Shown: positions 1 through 8,164 of the stretch, one piece after another
How the letters are laid out: each line of letters starts with the position of its first letter
Numbering within the stretch: the first letter of the stretch is position 1
Assembly (NCBI GenBank): GCA_958430865.1
Contig: CAUDNR010001708.1
Location: 1-11,757 of the forward strand
Origin: Entrophospora sp. SA101
Lineage: Eukaryota > Glomeromycota > Glomeromycetes > Entrophosporales > Entrophosporaceae
Length of the DNA stretch: 11,757 bases
Direction of reading: 5' to 3'
Program-made: the position numbers and the translations under genes
Notes under the pieces: generated by a model
The model's input: the letters and a program-made list of their open reading frames with translations, nothing else
Databases searched by the model: none
Told to the model about the DNA's origin: nothing

Positions 1-345
1 CGTACCCACAACATTAACAACAATAATACCAATGACAATGATTATAATCTTAATACTAATCTACCAATCAATGATGATATTGACAACAATCATACCCACA
101 ACATTAACAACAATAATTCTAATAATGATAATGATAATCTTAATACTAATGATATTGATCTACCAATCAATGATGTTATTGACAACAATCGTACCCACAA
201 CATTAACATCAATAATACCAATGACAATGATTATAATCTTAATACTAATGATATTTATCTACCAATCAATGATGATATTGACAACAATCATACCCACAAC
301 ATTAACAACAATAATTCTAATAATTTTAGCAATGATGACATTAAT
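1..345 (+). repeat. In-frame coding minisatellite, 90-99 base units
   Basis: Units begin at 1, 91, 190 and 289 (30, 33, 33 codons, then a partial unit). Each unit starts RTH or HTH followed by NIN, passes through an NLNTN block and ends LPIND-(D/V)-IDNN. R-type and H-type units alternate, so the array probably grew by duplicating a two-unit block of about 190 bases. Every unit length is a multiple of 3, so the reading frame is kept. Confidence 0.85.
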
Positions 346-627
346 ATAGAAGAAACTAATAATACTGATAATTTTCATTACAATAATAACATTGATAATA
401 ATATCAATATCAATAGTAATAGTGATAATAATAATGACAATAACATAAACGATAATAACAATAGTAATATTGCAATGAAAAGGATGAGATGGACAAATCA
501 GGAGAAATTAATCCTAATTGACCATGTCTTTTCCACAGTAAGGATAGATTACAGTTTTGCAATGCAAAACTTGAGCAGAAGCAAAAATGCAGTGTACAAT
601 CAATGGCTTTTCTTAAAAGGAAACTGA
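1..627 (+). CDS. Asn/Asp-rich repeat protein with C-terminal Myb/SANT-like domain (5' partial)
   Basis: The frame starting at base 1 is open for 208 codons to a TGA at 625-627 and enters from outside the window; the first in-window ATG in this frame is only at 475. Residues 1-158 are almost pure Asn/Asp/Ile/Thr with a tandem repeat. Composition changes sharply at residue 159. Residues about 162-207 begin RWTNQEKLILIDHV and end YNQWLFLKGN, matching the Myb/SANT pattern: RWT start, spaced hydrophobics, SRSKNAVYNQW as recognition helix, final W. Such domains bind DNA or histone tails, so a nuclear role is inferred. The domain ends almost at the stop, so this is a very C-terminal single SANT unit. 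The other forward frame here gives an Ile/Thr/Met-rich shadow. The 386-base repeat begins 31 bases after the stop. The missing 5' part could hold further domains. Confidence 0.7.
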   Translation, partial: RTHNINNNNTNDNDYNLNTNLPINDDIDNNHTHNINNNNSNNDNDNLNTNDIDLPINDVIDNNRTHNININNTNDNDYNLNTNDIYLPINDDIDNNHTHNINNNNSNNFSNDDINIEETNNTDNFHYNNNIDNNININSNSDNNNDNNINDNNNSNIAMKRMRWTNQEKLILIDHVFSTVRIDYSFAMQNLSRSKNAVYNQWLFLKGN

Positions 628-658
628 GAAATCATATGGTCAATGAGTGAATTCTAAT

Positions 659-1044
659 TAAAATTTTTTTTTATTAATACTCAGCATCTAATAAAAACTT
701 AGTTACTATAGTATGTAATATTATTGTCTTCTTTGCCTCCACATCTTCCTTTTCCTGCTTTCCTTTAAAATTTTGTTTTTTTGATAGATTTTACAGTAGA
801 GATAGCAGTACCCTTTTCTTTCTACATAAATTGCAGATTTCAGTTATTGTTTCATTAAATCATGAATTTAACTCTGTCCTTTTATCAAATGATTGTTTAA
901 ACCTTCCCACAGTTCTTTCAATCTTTTTTATCAACCATTTTGACAACTTTTTGGTTAATATTATCCAATGAAATAAAATTGCCAGTTTATCTTGATCATT
1001 GATAGCAGTTAATTTAAATCTAGGCATAATTATTTTTCATGTGA
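659..1044. repeat. 386-base direct repeat, copy 1
   Basis: This segment is repeated in the same orientation at 10751-11136 with no mismatch or indel visible by eye (constant offset 10092). It starts TAAAA followed by nine T and ends CATGTGA; flanking bases differ between copies. The ends are not inverted repeats and no target-site duplication is apparent. On the minus strand an ATG near 1025 opens about 55 codons beginning MPRFKLTAINDQDKLAILFH and containing a KKIERTVGRFKQSF-like stretch. That resembles the N-terminal helix-turn-helix of Tc1-like transposases (…STVxRTVxRF…), followed by stops. A decayed Tc1 N-terminal fragment is the best guess; assignment is weak. Confidence 0.85.
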
Positions 1045-1051
1045 CATTCAC

Positions 1052-1366
1052 TTAAAACGTTGACATTATAAAATAATCTTCCATTCTTGTTTGCACTTGT
1101 TCTTGAGAATTTTTGTAAGAAATTTCACTTTTTAATCTTTTAGATATTGATTTTCAAGTAATTAGAAATGTCAAAATTTTTTGCTGTACATATTTAAGTA
1201 TAGTTTCCAGAGCTTTTATAGCTTCCATATTAATGATCATCAGCTCAAGTTCATTTGTTTCATTTGTTTCATCGTCATCAACTTCACTTTGTCCTTTTAC
1301 AATATTTACGATTTTAGCATATAAAGAAATAAAAGAAAATGACATATTTATGGTGTCATTGCCAAG
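1052..1366 (-). pseudogene. Decayed C-terminal end of a pogo/Tigger (CENP-B-like) transposase
   Basis: On the minus strand a frame is open from just after a TAG near 1367 to a TGA at 1156-1154. In the same frame it then continues for 33 residues to a TAA at 1054-1052. The first part includes an acidic linker (VDDDETNETNELEL) followed by NMEAIKALETILKYVQQ. After the internal stop it reads SKRLKSEISYKNSQEQVQTR, then ends MEDYFIM. An acidic linker, a helical 'EA..AL..L..Y..Q' segment, a basic helix and a short 'Q..…DYF' tail is the usual layout of the C-terminal end of pogo/Tigger DDE transposases in fungi. No catalytic domain is present in the window. The 386-base repeat lies immediately downstream. 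An ordinary cellular gene fragment is possible. Confidence 0.5.
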
Positions 1367-1367
1367 A

Positions 1368-2128
1368 AATAGCTAATTGCGTGTCATTACTCTTATTAGC
1401 CCAAAATATAAAGATCATTGTTATCCGTAATATCGAGAAAAATTTATTATAAGTGTCGATCAATAAGTTGTTTTATTAATGATCGACAACACAAAGAAAA
1501 TGATAAATAAAAACACATTTTTCAAAATGCTGCTAGTCAGTGAAAAAGAGAGATATTATTTCCAAATTTGAGTATGGAATAGTACAGTATATTTAGTTTA
1601 TCAATACAGAGAGATTTTTGAAGGTAACAAACACCATTGATGAAAAATCACCATCAACATTTGTTATATTGTGATGGGTCTTATTATTGATTCCTTAGAA
1701 ATTCGCCATGCAATAACATTTCAAAATGTATATTAGAATTACAGCAGATTATCTTCTGAATATAATTCTGGTTTTTTTTGTTTTTATTTCTTTTTTTTTT
1801 TTTTTTACGATGAGGTAATGTCATATAAATTTTATTAATTGTAAAACAATGAAAATACACGTGTTACACAAAAAAAGAATTGTTTGATCTTTTATTTTTT
1901 TTTAATATCAAGTAAATTTTCCCTTTCAGTATTCTGTGTACCATCCATAAAGCACATTAGATTTGTTGTTCTACTTATATTTATAAATACACCGAGCATG
2001 TACTTGATTAAAATTGTTTTAAATTATTTCTTTTCTTTCTTGTTTTTTGATTAACATTTTTCCTCGTTTTTCATCTTGATAGTTATTTCTTTCATCACAC
2101 GTTTATTAGTAAATTAATAAAAAATACA
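1368..2128. other. AT-rich gene-poor stretch
   Basis: No convincing coding region. It holds an inverted repeat at 1455-1487 (GTCGATCA arm and its complement around a T-rich loop), a run of 16 T at 1791-1806, and the upstream region of the gene at 2129. Nothing else is recognisable. Confidence 0.5.
1455..1487. repeat. Imperfect inverted repeat
   Basis: The left arm starts GTCGATCAATAA and the right arm ends TTATTAATGATCGAC; they pair with a three-base bulge around a short loop. This could be a transposon end remnant. Confidence 0.5.
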
Positions 2129-2526
2129 ATGAATTTTCAAAATAGTCAAGGTGATGATGTTCCTTCGCCAGATGCACCTAGTGTTCCTAGCGAAGCTCAT
2201 GCTCATCATGATCATTTTCGTTCAAGCATTCTGATAGATATTTTATACGATAACAACAACAACAACAATATGTCTCGCCGGAATACAAACGGCGATAATT
2301 TGACAACAACAATATATCTCACCAGAATACAAATGGCGATAATTCGAACAACAATATGCTTTTTATAGCTGTTCAGCTTTTAACAACGGCAGCAACAGTC
2401 TCAAAAGAGACTGCGATAGCATTATTAATATTTAACTTAGTAGCTGTTGGCTTCTTAGTTATAATAAAAAGAAAGCTATTAGATAAATTTGAATGTCATA
2501 GTCTTAATAATAATTTATTTTCTTAA
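2129..2526 (+). pseudogene. Small Asn-rich single-pass membrane protein, frameshifted
   Basis: An ATG at 2129 opens a Pro/Ser/His-rich segment (SPDAPSVPSEAHAHHDH), then a poly-Asn run and MSRRNTNGDN. Around base 2302 the sensible reading moves to another frame: NNNISHQNTNGDNSNNNM, then a hydrophobic stretch (TAIALLIFNLVAVGFLVII), basic stop-transfer KRK, and a hydrophilic tail ending NNNLFS and TAA at 2524-2526. The two frames meet inside a tandem duplication of about 43 bases (AACAACAATAT…GGCGATAATT), where one base appears to be missing. The inferred product is about 130 residues with one clear TM helix and possibly a weaker one just before it. The break could be a true mutation, an assembly error, or a short length-variable repeat. 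Family not recognised. Confidence 0.5.
2258..2348 (+). repeat. Two-copy tandem repeat of about 43 bases at the frameshift
   Basis: Two copies of AACAACAATAT-(G/A)-TCTC-(G/A)-CC-(G/A)-GAATACAAA-(C/T)-GGCGATAATT lie head to tail, differing by a few transitions. The junction between them carries the frame change of the surrounding gene. Confidence 0.75.
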
Positions 2527-2918
2527 TTTAATTTCTTTTTTGAAACAAAAGAAAAAATTTTTAAACAAATACTAGTCTCCAATGAATATCAAGAGCTTGG
2601 ATCGTAGAATTAGATAATTTAAAATTGCTATTTAATTTATAATTCTTAATAAAGGTTTTTTATTTACACTTTTTTCTCTCTCAAAAATCTTTAAAAAGTT
2701 GTCATATACCAGCTTAAATACAATGAGAAGCTACACATTCTGACAATAATTCGTCATTGAAAATGAGAGGTAATGTCATTTATTTTTTCCCATCGACAAT
2801 TTCCCAAATTGGCCTCAAAAATATTAAATTGGTTATGATTTACAAAAAAAATAACCAATGAAATTTATTATTAATTCGCGCTTTTAAGATTTTATTCTGG
2901 TTTTTTGTGTTTTTTAAT
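2527..2918. other. Non-coding AT-rich spacer
   Basis: No supported gene. A GAGGTAATGTCAT string near 2766 also occurs near 1811, possibly a remnant of a dispersed repeat. The last hundred bases would be the promoter of the exon at 2919, if that exon is real. Confidence 0.4.
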
Positions 2919-2963
2919 ATGGCGATTAATGTTACTGGAAGAAGCATTGAACGAACAGAAAAG
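2919..2963 (+). pseudogene. Orphan first exon, 15 codons followed by a consensus splice donor
   Basis: An ATG at 2919 opens MAINVTGRSIERTEK and is followed directly by GTATGT, a strong fungal donor, in phase 0. Possible acceptors at 3026-3029 (CTTTCAAGAG) lead to a stop within 13-16 codons in either usable frame, and no plausible continuation is seen before transposon remnants begin. It may be the first exon of a small gene truncated by insertions, or of a gene whose second exon was lost. The family cannot be named from 15 residues. A chance ATG with a chance donor is possible. Confidence 0.3.
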
Positions 2964-3180
2964 GTATGTAAATAGTTTCGGATATATATTTGTTTATTTA
3001 ATAAATATCATCTTCTAATCTTTCAAGAGAACTTTATGTGGAAACAGTCGGCGGGTAGAAAAATAATTTGGTTGTAGGTAAAGGCTAATTAATTTCTGGT
3101 AGTTTTGTTCAAAGTAGCAATTGGCAGTTAATAACCTATGTTAATAACTTAGTGCTAGATTGCATAGCAATTAGAGAATT

Positions 3181-3372
3181 TTATGCTGTGCATATATCAC
3201 TACATCTTATAATGAACACTTTGGTCACTTACTTGATCCTTCTGCAAGAAAATTTGAGTCAAAAAATGCATTACCAAGCCTATGCTAAATGATAAATGAT
3301 ATTGAATAAATGTGTGCAGATGGATATTTAAAACCTTTTGCAATAAAATGGTGCATACAAGTTGCTCTCATT
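3181..3372 (+). pseudogene. Decayed coding remnant of unknown family
   Basis: One frame reads as protein-like for about 60 codons: a segment with EHFGHLLDPSARKFESKNAL, then two in-frame TAA stops (3286-3288, 3307-3309), then MCADGYLKPFAIKWCIQVA. Amino-acid composition is ordinary rather than the Lys/Asn/Ile mix expected from random AT-rich DNA, which suggests former coding sequence. It runs into the transposon-end repeats near 3373. No family recognised. Confidence 0.35.
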
Positions 3373-3432
3373 ATAACGACAAGCAAAAAATATTAGTATA
3401 ACGAGATTGCCATTATAACGGGAGTTCATATA
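3366..3432. repeat. Remnant of the TATAACGA element, inverse orientation
   Basis: Three copies of an A(T/G)TATAACG(A/G) motif occur within 67 bases. They are the complement of the CGTTATAGTGG core repeated in the adjacent MITE, so this is probably a decayed relative of it. Confidence 0.5.
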
Positions 3433-3493
3433 AAGTCATGCGAAAATCATTATCATGTGATTTTATATTTTTATTTTTATTTATATTTAACTA

Positions 3494-3687
3494 CAGTCAA
3501 AGCTCGTTATAGTGGATCTCGTTATAGTGGACACATAATAAAATCTCGTTATAGTGGATCTTTTTTGTTTCCAATGCTAATTAATTCCGCTCGATATAGT
3601 GGAAAACATAATAAAATTTCGTTATAGTGGAAAAAAAGAGAAAAATTACATATGGAACCAAGGGTCCACTATAACGAGCTTTGACTG
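3494..3687. mobile_element. MITE with 23-base terminal inverted repeats, pogo/Tigger type
   Basis: The left end CAGTCAAAGCTCGTTATAGT plus GGA (3494-3516) is the exact complement of the right end at 3665-3687. Both sides are flanked by TA (3492-3493, 3688-3689), the target duplication used by the Tc1/mariner/pogo superfamily. A CAGT-type end with CGTTATA is typical of pogo/Tigger elements. At 194 bases it cannot encode a transposase. The core CGTTATAGTGGA occurs at 3505, 3520, 3547 and 3620 plus a variant at 3592, with one inverted copy in the right end. Perfect ends suggest fairly recent mobility. Confidence 0.85.
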
Positions 3688-3824
3688 TATTAAAATTTTG
3701 TTAAAACATAGCTCTAAATCTTTAATTAATTTCGACTAAATAAAATAAATAAACATTTAAACCCAAAATTATTCACTAATTAAACTAATATGTTAGTAAA
3801 CCTATTTCACATAAACATAATAAA

Positions 3825-3945
3825 GAAATGGACTTTCGACAAAATGAACTTTCGATGAAATGATGAAATGATTGTCGATGAAGTGATTGTCGACGAAATG
3901 AACTTTCGATGAAACTAAATGATTGTCGACGAAATGAATCAGACC
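3825..3945. repeat. Imperfect repeat cluster of TTCGA / GTCGA motifs
   Basis: GAAATGAACTTTCGA and AAATGATTGTCGA(C/T)GAA units alternate five to six times in about 120 bases, with GC content above the flanks. Alternating order and drift suggest an old minisatellite or a transposon end. Confidence 0.7.
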
Positions 3946-4538
3946 CTAAAAGACATGTTTAAACAAAACAGGTGCTAAAATATAATTTGTCATTGGATCG
4001 ATCAACCACCTGTAAATTTTATTAAGATATTCATAGAAAAATTAATTATTTGGTCTTCCATCATTGTACTTTCAAGCAAAATGTCTCTAAAAGTGGATAA
4101 GAAGAAGAAAAAGGAAAATGTATATTTAATTTATGATCAAACCAACCAATAGATTCTTTGATGAAGTTGATAAATTACGAGATTCTAAGGAACAGATGGA
4201 TAGATAAAATGTAAAACAGATTCTAGATAAAACTCTCGTGTGGTAATTTCACAAATATTTTGTTTTTATGTGATGAATGATTTTATTAAAGATCAATGTT
4301 GAAATAACCAATTCAACAATGGAGGAACGATTTACAGCAGACAGGCATCAAAGTACAATATTTGTCATCAGCTTGAACGAAATCTAGCAGGATGAAAAGA
4401 TTACGATTACCAATAGCACCCATAATCTTCCTTAGCATTATTATCCCACTAATGAATTCCTCCAAAATGTAATACGACGTCCTATTTTACGGCGAATGTC
4501 TACATGTAGGTACTTGGTGTATATATATATTTGTGACT
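3946..4538. other. Gene-poor stretch, possible coding relics
   Basis: No intact gene. Short coding-like fragments occur, such as a Lys-rich start at 4081 (MSLKVDKKKKKEN) and one at 4320 (MEERFTADRHQSTIF). Each ends within 25 codons and the fragments do not connect. They may belong to the same decayed unit as 4539-5123. Confidence 0.35.
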
Positions 4539-5123
4539 ATGAAAGTTGAAGTATCAAATTTAGCTTCTGATGATGATTTTTTTTAATTTAACAAATGATC
4601 AGAAAAATTAACTCGTCGAACTATTAAAATATTAAATGAATCTGGAAAACCTATATAATTTTGATAAGAAACCACGTGAACAATTCACAAAAAATACTGT
4701 TAAAACGAAGGCAGTAAGAGGTAATTCATCATTAATGCAATGATTTGATATTCCTTTATAATCAGGAGCAGAAAGAGCCTCCAGGTCGGATTTTCATAAT
4801 ATTGATTGAATGTGATATTGTGAAAACCATCACAAATGCTAATGTGATACTATTTATTAAAATTTCACACCAAGTATATCGAAAGATGAGAAAAAAATAT
4901 AAACTTCTGGTACATAACAAATCGAAATATTTATTTCATGGCAGATTAAATGTGCAAAAGCATACCTCTGGATGGTTGTATGTCAGTAAAAAGCCATTAT
5001 TGAATATGGAAGCAATCAAGTGGAATTTTTTAAATTTGACATTCCTTCTTCATTACCAACTGCCTCCCCACAAACACATTTGATATTATCCTCCCTAGAG
5101 TTGACACCCGTAATGTAAAATAA
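4539..5123 (+). pseudogene. Multiply disrupted gene, unknown family
   Basis: Protein-like segments occur in succession but in changing frames with stops. An ATG at 4539 opens MKVEVSNLASDDDFF, then stops, then SEKLTRRTIKILNESGKP. A second frame gives FDKKPREQFTKNTVKTKAVR near 4660-4720. Around 4940-5060 a frame reads AKAYLWMVVCQ, stop, then IIEYGSNQVEFFKFDIPSSL. After another shift it ends FDIILPRVDTRNVK with TAA at 5121-5123. The longest uninterrupted frame here (4745-5083) mixes these and is not a real product. The segments look like one gene with several indels and stops. Family not recognised; a transposon-associated or expanded fungal family is possible. Confidence 0.5.
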
Positions 5124-5339
5124 CTTAATTAATAGTGTTTACGTTTATCCTCATCATAAATTTATTTCTAATAATTTATGATAATAAACCTATTTATTTT
5201 TTAATTGTAAAAAAATAAAAAAACGTAATTTTTATTTTAATATTGCTTTGTCAATAATCCACTTTTAATTGAGTAACGATAACTCATAAAGTTCAAGCAA
5301 GACAAAGCTTTGATTTAACTATAGTTATAATTATGATTA

Positions 5340-6116
5340 TTAAAGTTTAGAAGCAGGTCGTTTGTTATTAATATCAATGTTATTTTTATTAAAATCAATC
5401 AATCCCTCAATCCCAAATAAGCCTTCAACAAATTTCCATCCGAATTTTCGAAGATTTTCTCTTTCAATTTTATCGTCTTCTGATTCATTATCACACAATC
5501 CATTTGCTAAAAAAAAGCTTTCAGGTGGAATTGTTTTCCCCGTTTTATCTTTAATAACCAATTTTGATACACCGATAGTGACTATTTCATCAGTTTTAGT
5601 TATAATAAACGTGTGTAATAAAAAAAACCATTTCTCGTTCCATGTGAGTAATCTAGTCAACACTTTATAATTAACGAATGGTCCTATTTCTTTTTTATAA
5701 TATGTATAAATAGCTAATAGTATATTATACGAGAGCATTCATCATCATTATTATAAGTTATTATTACATATAATATCATTTTATTATATTATTGTTATAT
5801 ATTTACCGGAAACTACAAATTTCTGTTCTTTTTTTACAACGTATTCTTCAAATTGTTCAATTGCAAACAAATTACGCGCATAATCCATCATTTTACTATA
5901 AGATCTATTTGATTAATAATTTAATTGATTAATTTATTTGTTAAATAAAAATCTCAAGTGAAGAGTATACGTACTGCTTACCCGTTATTCATATGAATAT
6001 TTGAATCTAACTAAAGTAAACAATATTATTAAAATAATTGATAAAAACTTATAAAAATAGCCATCATCAAAGAGCCAAAAGGTGAGAGGTCAAAAGGTCA
6101 ACATTCATTTAATTTA

Positions 6117-6155
<39 letters not shown>

Positions 6156-6400
6156 GTATATATACTTACATCATCAGGCCACACTGTATGCGTTTGTTCA
6201 ACAATTCTCCATAAATTTTTCTTTTCCCTTCCTTTATTATTAATATACACACGATAATAAAGCCTAAACCATGGTGGTATATATCTTAATAAATATGCGA
6301 AAGGAAGCGATTTTGCATTTAATAATAATACTATTATCACTAAGGATTTAAATATTATTTGAAAATGGTTCATTTTATTATTGATAAAAATTTTTTTCAA
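5340..6400 (-). CDS. THEM6-like HotDog-fold thioesterase family protein, membrane-anchored, 4 exons
   Basis: Minus-strand exons: 6400-6170, 6010-5982, 5904-5807 and 5713-5340. Introns are 159, 77 and 93 bases with donors GTAAGT, GTAAGC, GTAAAT and TAG acceptors; phases 0, 2 and 1 join exactly to give 243 residues. The N-terminus has a hydrophobic anchor (residues about 14-28); the second Met (residue 10) may be the true start. HTVWPDD joins LDSNIHMNNG across intron 1, recreating the 'WP.D.D.N.HMNN' signature of the THEM6/4HBT-like HotDog group, followed by SYSKMMDYAR. The last exon has VNYKVLTRLLTWNEKWFF and GKTIPPESFFL, matching the later beta strands of that family. HotDog thioesterases cleave acyl thioesters such as acyl-CoA; THEM6-type proteins are membrane-associated and their substrate is poorly defined. 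The C-terminal 45 residues are acidic then Asn-rich and look lineage-specific. It lies 83 bases downstream of the membrane-protein gene. Confidence 0.8.
5982..6010 (-). other. 29-base microexon of the THEM6-like gene
   Basis: The exon lies between TTTACTTTAG and GTAAGC and encodes LDSNIHMNN plus two bases of the next Gly codon. It carries the central HMNN signature, so a gene caller that skips it would lose the family hallmark. Confidence 0.75.
6119..6152. repeat. (TG)n microsatellite in intron 1 of the THEM6-like gene
   Basis: About 16 perfect GT/TG dinucleotides lie 11 bases inside the intron from its donor. Translated unspliced it gives a false His-Thr repeat. Length variation is likely. 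Confidence 0.95.
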
Positions 6401-6483
6401 AAAAAAAAAAAATTTGTTACACCACGTTCAACCATACAAATGTTTGTGAAATTCACATGGAATTAATATTGGGATTTCAAATG

Positions 6484-8084
6484 TTAGTCATTATCATTAT
6501 CATTACTGCTGCTGATGCTCGAATCTCTTGACGCGTCAAGAGTTCTATAAATACTAAAATTAGTAATAATAATTAATAACTAGATTAATTGATTAATTTC
6601 CACCGTCTAATCCAACAACTTACTTGCAGGTAAATATAAGCCTTGTTATAATAATCATAACAATCAAAGAAAAATTCCATATAAAGAAATAGAACCAATT
6701 TATAACCGATATAAGTATTGTGGTGTTGTGATGCCATAATCCATAAACAAAACAAAATATTGTATAAGAAACATTCGTGCTTAGAAATGTTGATACTATA
6801 ATTGATAACTGTTATATATATATAAGTTGGTTGAAATTAAATTGATTAAAAGCTGATAAAATTTTCAATGAACAAATAAATAAAAACAACATAAAATTTA
6901 CATTTTTTGTGACTTTTCTAATTTTGATTAATTTCAAATTCAAATCTTCATTTTGACTGTTTTCCAATTCTTGGATATAATTGTTTAATTTGTTTTTCAA
7001 ATTTATCCAAAATATAATTATTACAATAATAAAATAACTCGTCCAAAATCCCCATAATATATAGTGTGCTCTAAAGTAAAATATAGATTTTTCTATATCA
7101 TAATTATCTTGTGCATAATATCCTGTCAGATATGCAAATGGTGTTAAGGTGACAAATGGTCCAATGATTTGTGTGAATCCAATAATATCAACAACCACTC
7201 CTTTATCAAAGAGCGTTTTAGTCCTTGTGTGTGCAATTAATTTGGGTGTTGAATATACTAATAATGAGAAGAATATCGCGATGATAAGAAGTGATGAATT
7301 GTAATGGTTGTTAATTAATGATACCTCCTATTGCCTACTTACCTGTGCTAATAGGTATTAATACCGCTACACCAAAACCTAAAGATCGAGGAACATCCTG
7401 GCCAACTGCACAGAAATATAAATATTCGGATAACAGACAATAAATATAAATACAAATATAAAAATAAACACAATAACACTCTTCTTCCTATCTTATCGTC
7501 AATCAATCAATTAAAATTTGGTCGATTTAAATCTAATCATTTCTTACTTTCGGCCAGAATAGTACTTGGATAAGCTTCAGAAAGTAGCAGTGCTATGTGT
7601 ACGGTGTTAACTGCGAAATATCAATTGATTGGATAATTAATTGATCGATAGCAAAATTTAACTATATATAACTAACTGGTTTATTGTATGTCCGACTATG
7701 AAACATTCCAAAATTTCCAGATGGAAATTTGGAATGTCCAGACACGATTTAGCAAGTCTCATTTCATACAATAAGTAATGAATGTTAATCAATATACTTA
7801 CGTAAAAAAAATACTATTACAAGTATATGGAAAGCATCTTGTGATCTAGGTCTTAAAATCCCATCATTTGTTTTGTATGGGAAAAATAATGTTTGTTTTT
7901 TGATAAATTTACGTGAATATAAAAAATAACAACTCATGAGAAACCCAGTTACTGTGACTGATAAAAGTACATAATTTATCGCGACGATTAAATTCTCTTC
8001 TTTACATCCATATAAATTTATACGAAAATCACAAACACATTTACCAACATTATAACATACTAATGTAAAATTATTATCAGTCAT
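6484..8084 (-). CDS. Multi-pass (probably 7-TM) membrane protein, 5 exons
   Basis: Minus-strand exons: 8084-7802, 7405-7343, 7257-6902, 6808-6624 and 6553-6484. Every intron has a GTAAGT or GTAAAT donor and a TAG or CAG acceptor, and phases 1, 1, 0 and 2 join in frame to give 318 residues. The N-terminal 30 residues hold four cysteines (10, 16, 18, 27), suggesting a short disulfide-linked extracellular segment. Hydrophobic helices lie at about 32-56, 84-115 (one or two, around LGQDVPRSLGFG), 137-160, 176-198, 236-260 and 264-290. A charged loop (about 200-234, LENSQNEDLNLKLIKIRK) separates the third and fourth clusters as an intracellular loop would. The tail is Ser/Asn/Asp-rich (SSISSSNDNDND). 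The layout resembles a GPCR-like receptor, but no family motif is recognised and ligand or signalling role is unknown. Intron 1 is long (7801-7406) and holds a hairpin. Confidence 0.75.
6525..6542. repeat. Perfect 18-base palindrome inside the last exon of the membrane-protein gene
   Basis: CTCTTGACGCGTCAAGAG reads the same on both strands and is locally GC-rich. It sits within codons for TLDASRD near the C-terminus. Confidence 0.9.
7703..7737. repeat. Hairpin-forming inverted repeat in intron 1 of the membrane-protein gene
   Basis: ACATTCCAAAATTTCC and GGAAATTTGGAATGT are complementary apart from one extra A and are separated by AGAT. It may be a small foldback element; no target duplication was confirmed. 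Confidence 0.75.
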
Positions 8085-8128
8085 TATTTTTTTTTAAACA
8101 AATAACTTTTAAAAAAAAGGATTTATTA

Positions 8129-8164
8129 TATATATATATGTTTGTGTTTGTGTGTGTGTGTGTT
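8129..8164. repeat. Compound (AT)n-(GT)n microsatellite
   Basis: Alternating AT followed by interrupted GT dinucleotides, 45-80 bases upstream of the membrane-protein start codon. Confidence 0.8.

Noticed and set aside
1..345. CRISPR-like array
   Set aside because: Units are contiguous, degenerate and in-frame coding, with no spacers; the genome is eukaryotic.
32..349. Ile/Thr/Met-rich 105-codon frame on the plus strand
   Set aside because: It is the shifted-frame shadow of the Asn-rich repeat gene; the overlapping frame 1 has the SANT-like end and no stops.
4745..5083. 112-codon plus-strand frame as an intact gene
   Set aside because: The protein-like blocks lie partly in other frames, so this is a chance open frame across a pseudogene.
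5362..5670. 102-codon plus-strand frame
   Set aside because: It is antisense to the last exon of the THEM6-like gene, which has family motifs and splice support.
6098..6169. His-Thr repeat tail on the first exon of the THEM6-like gene
   Set aside because: It is a translation of the (TG)n tract in intron 1; the exon ends at the GTAAGT donor at 6169-6164.
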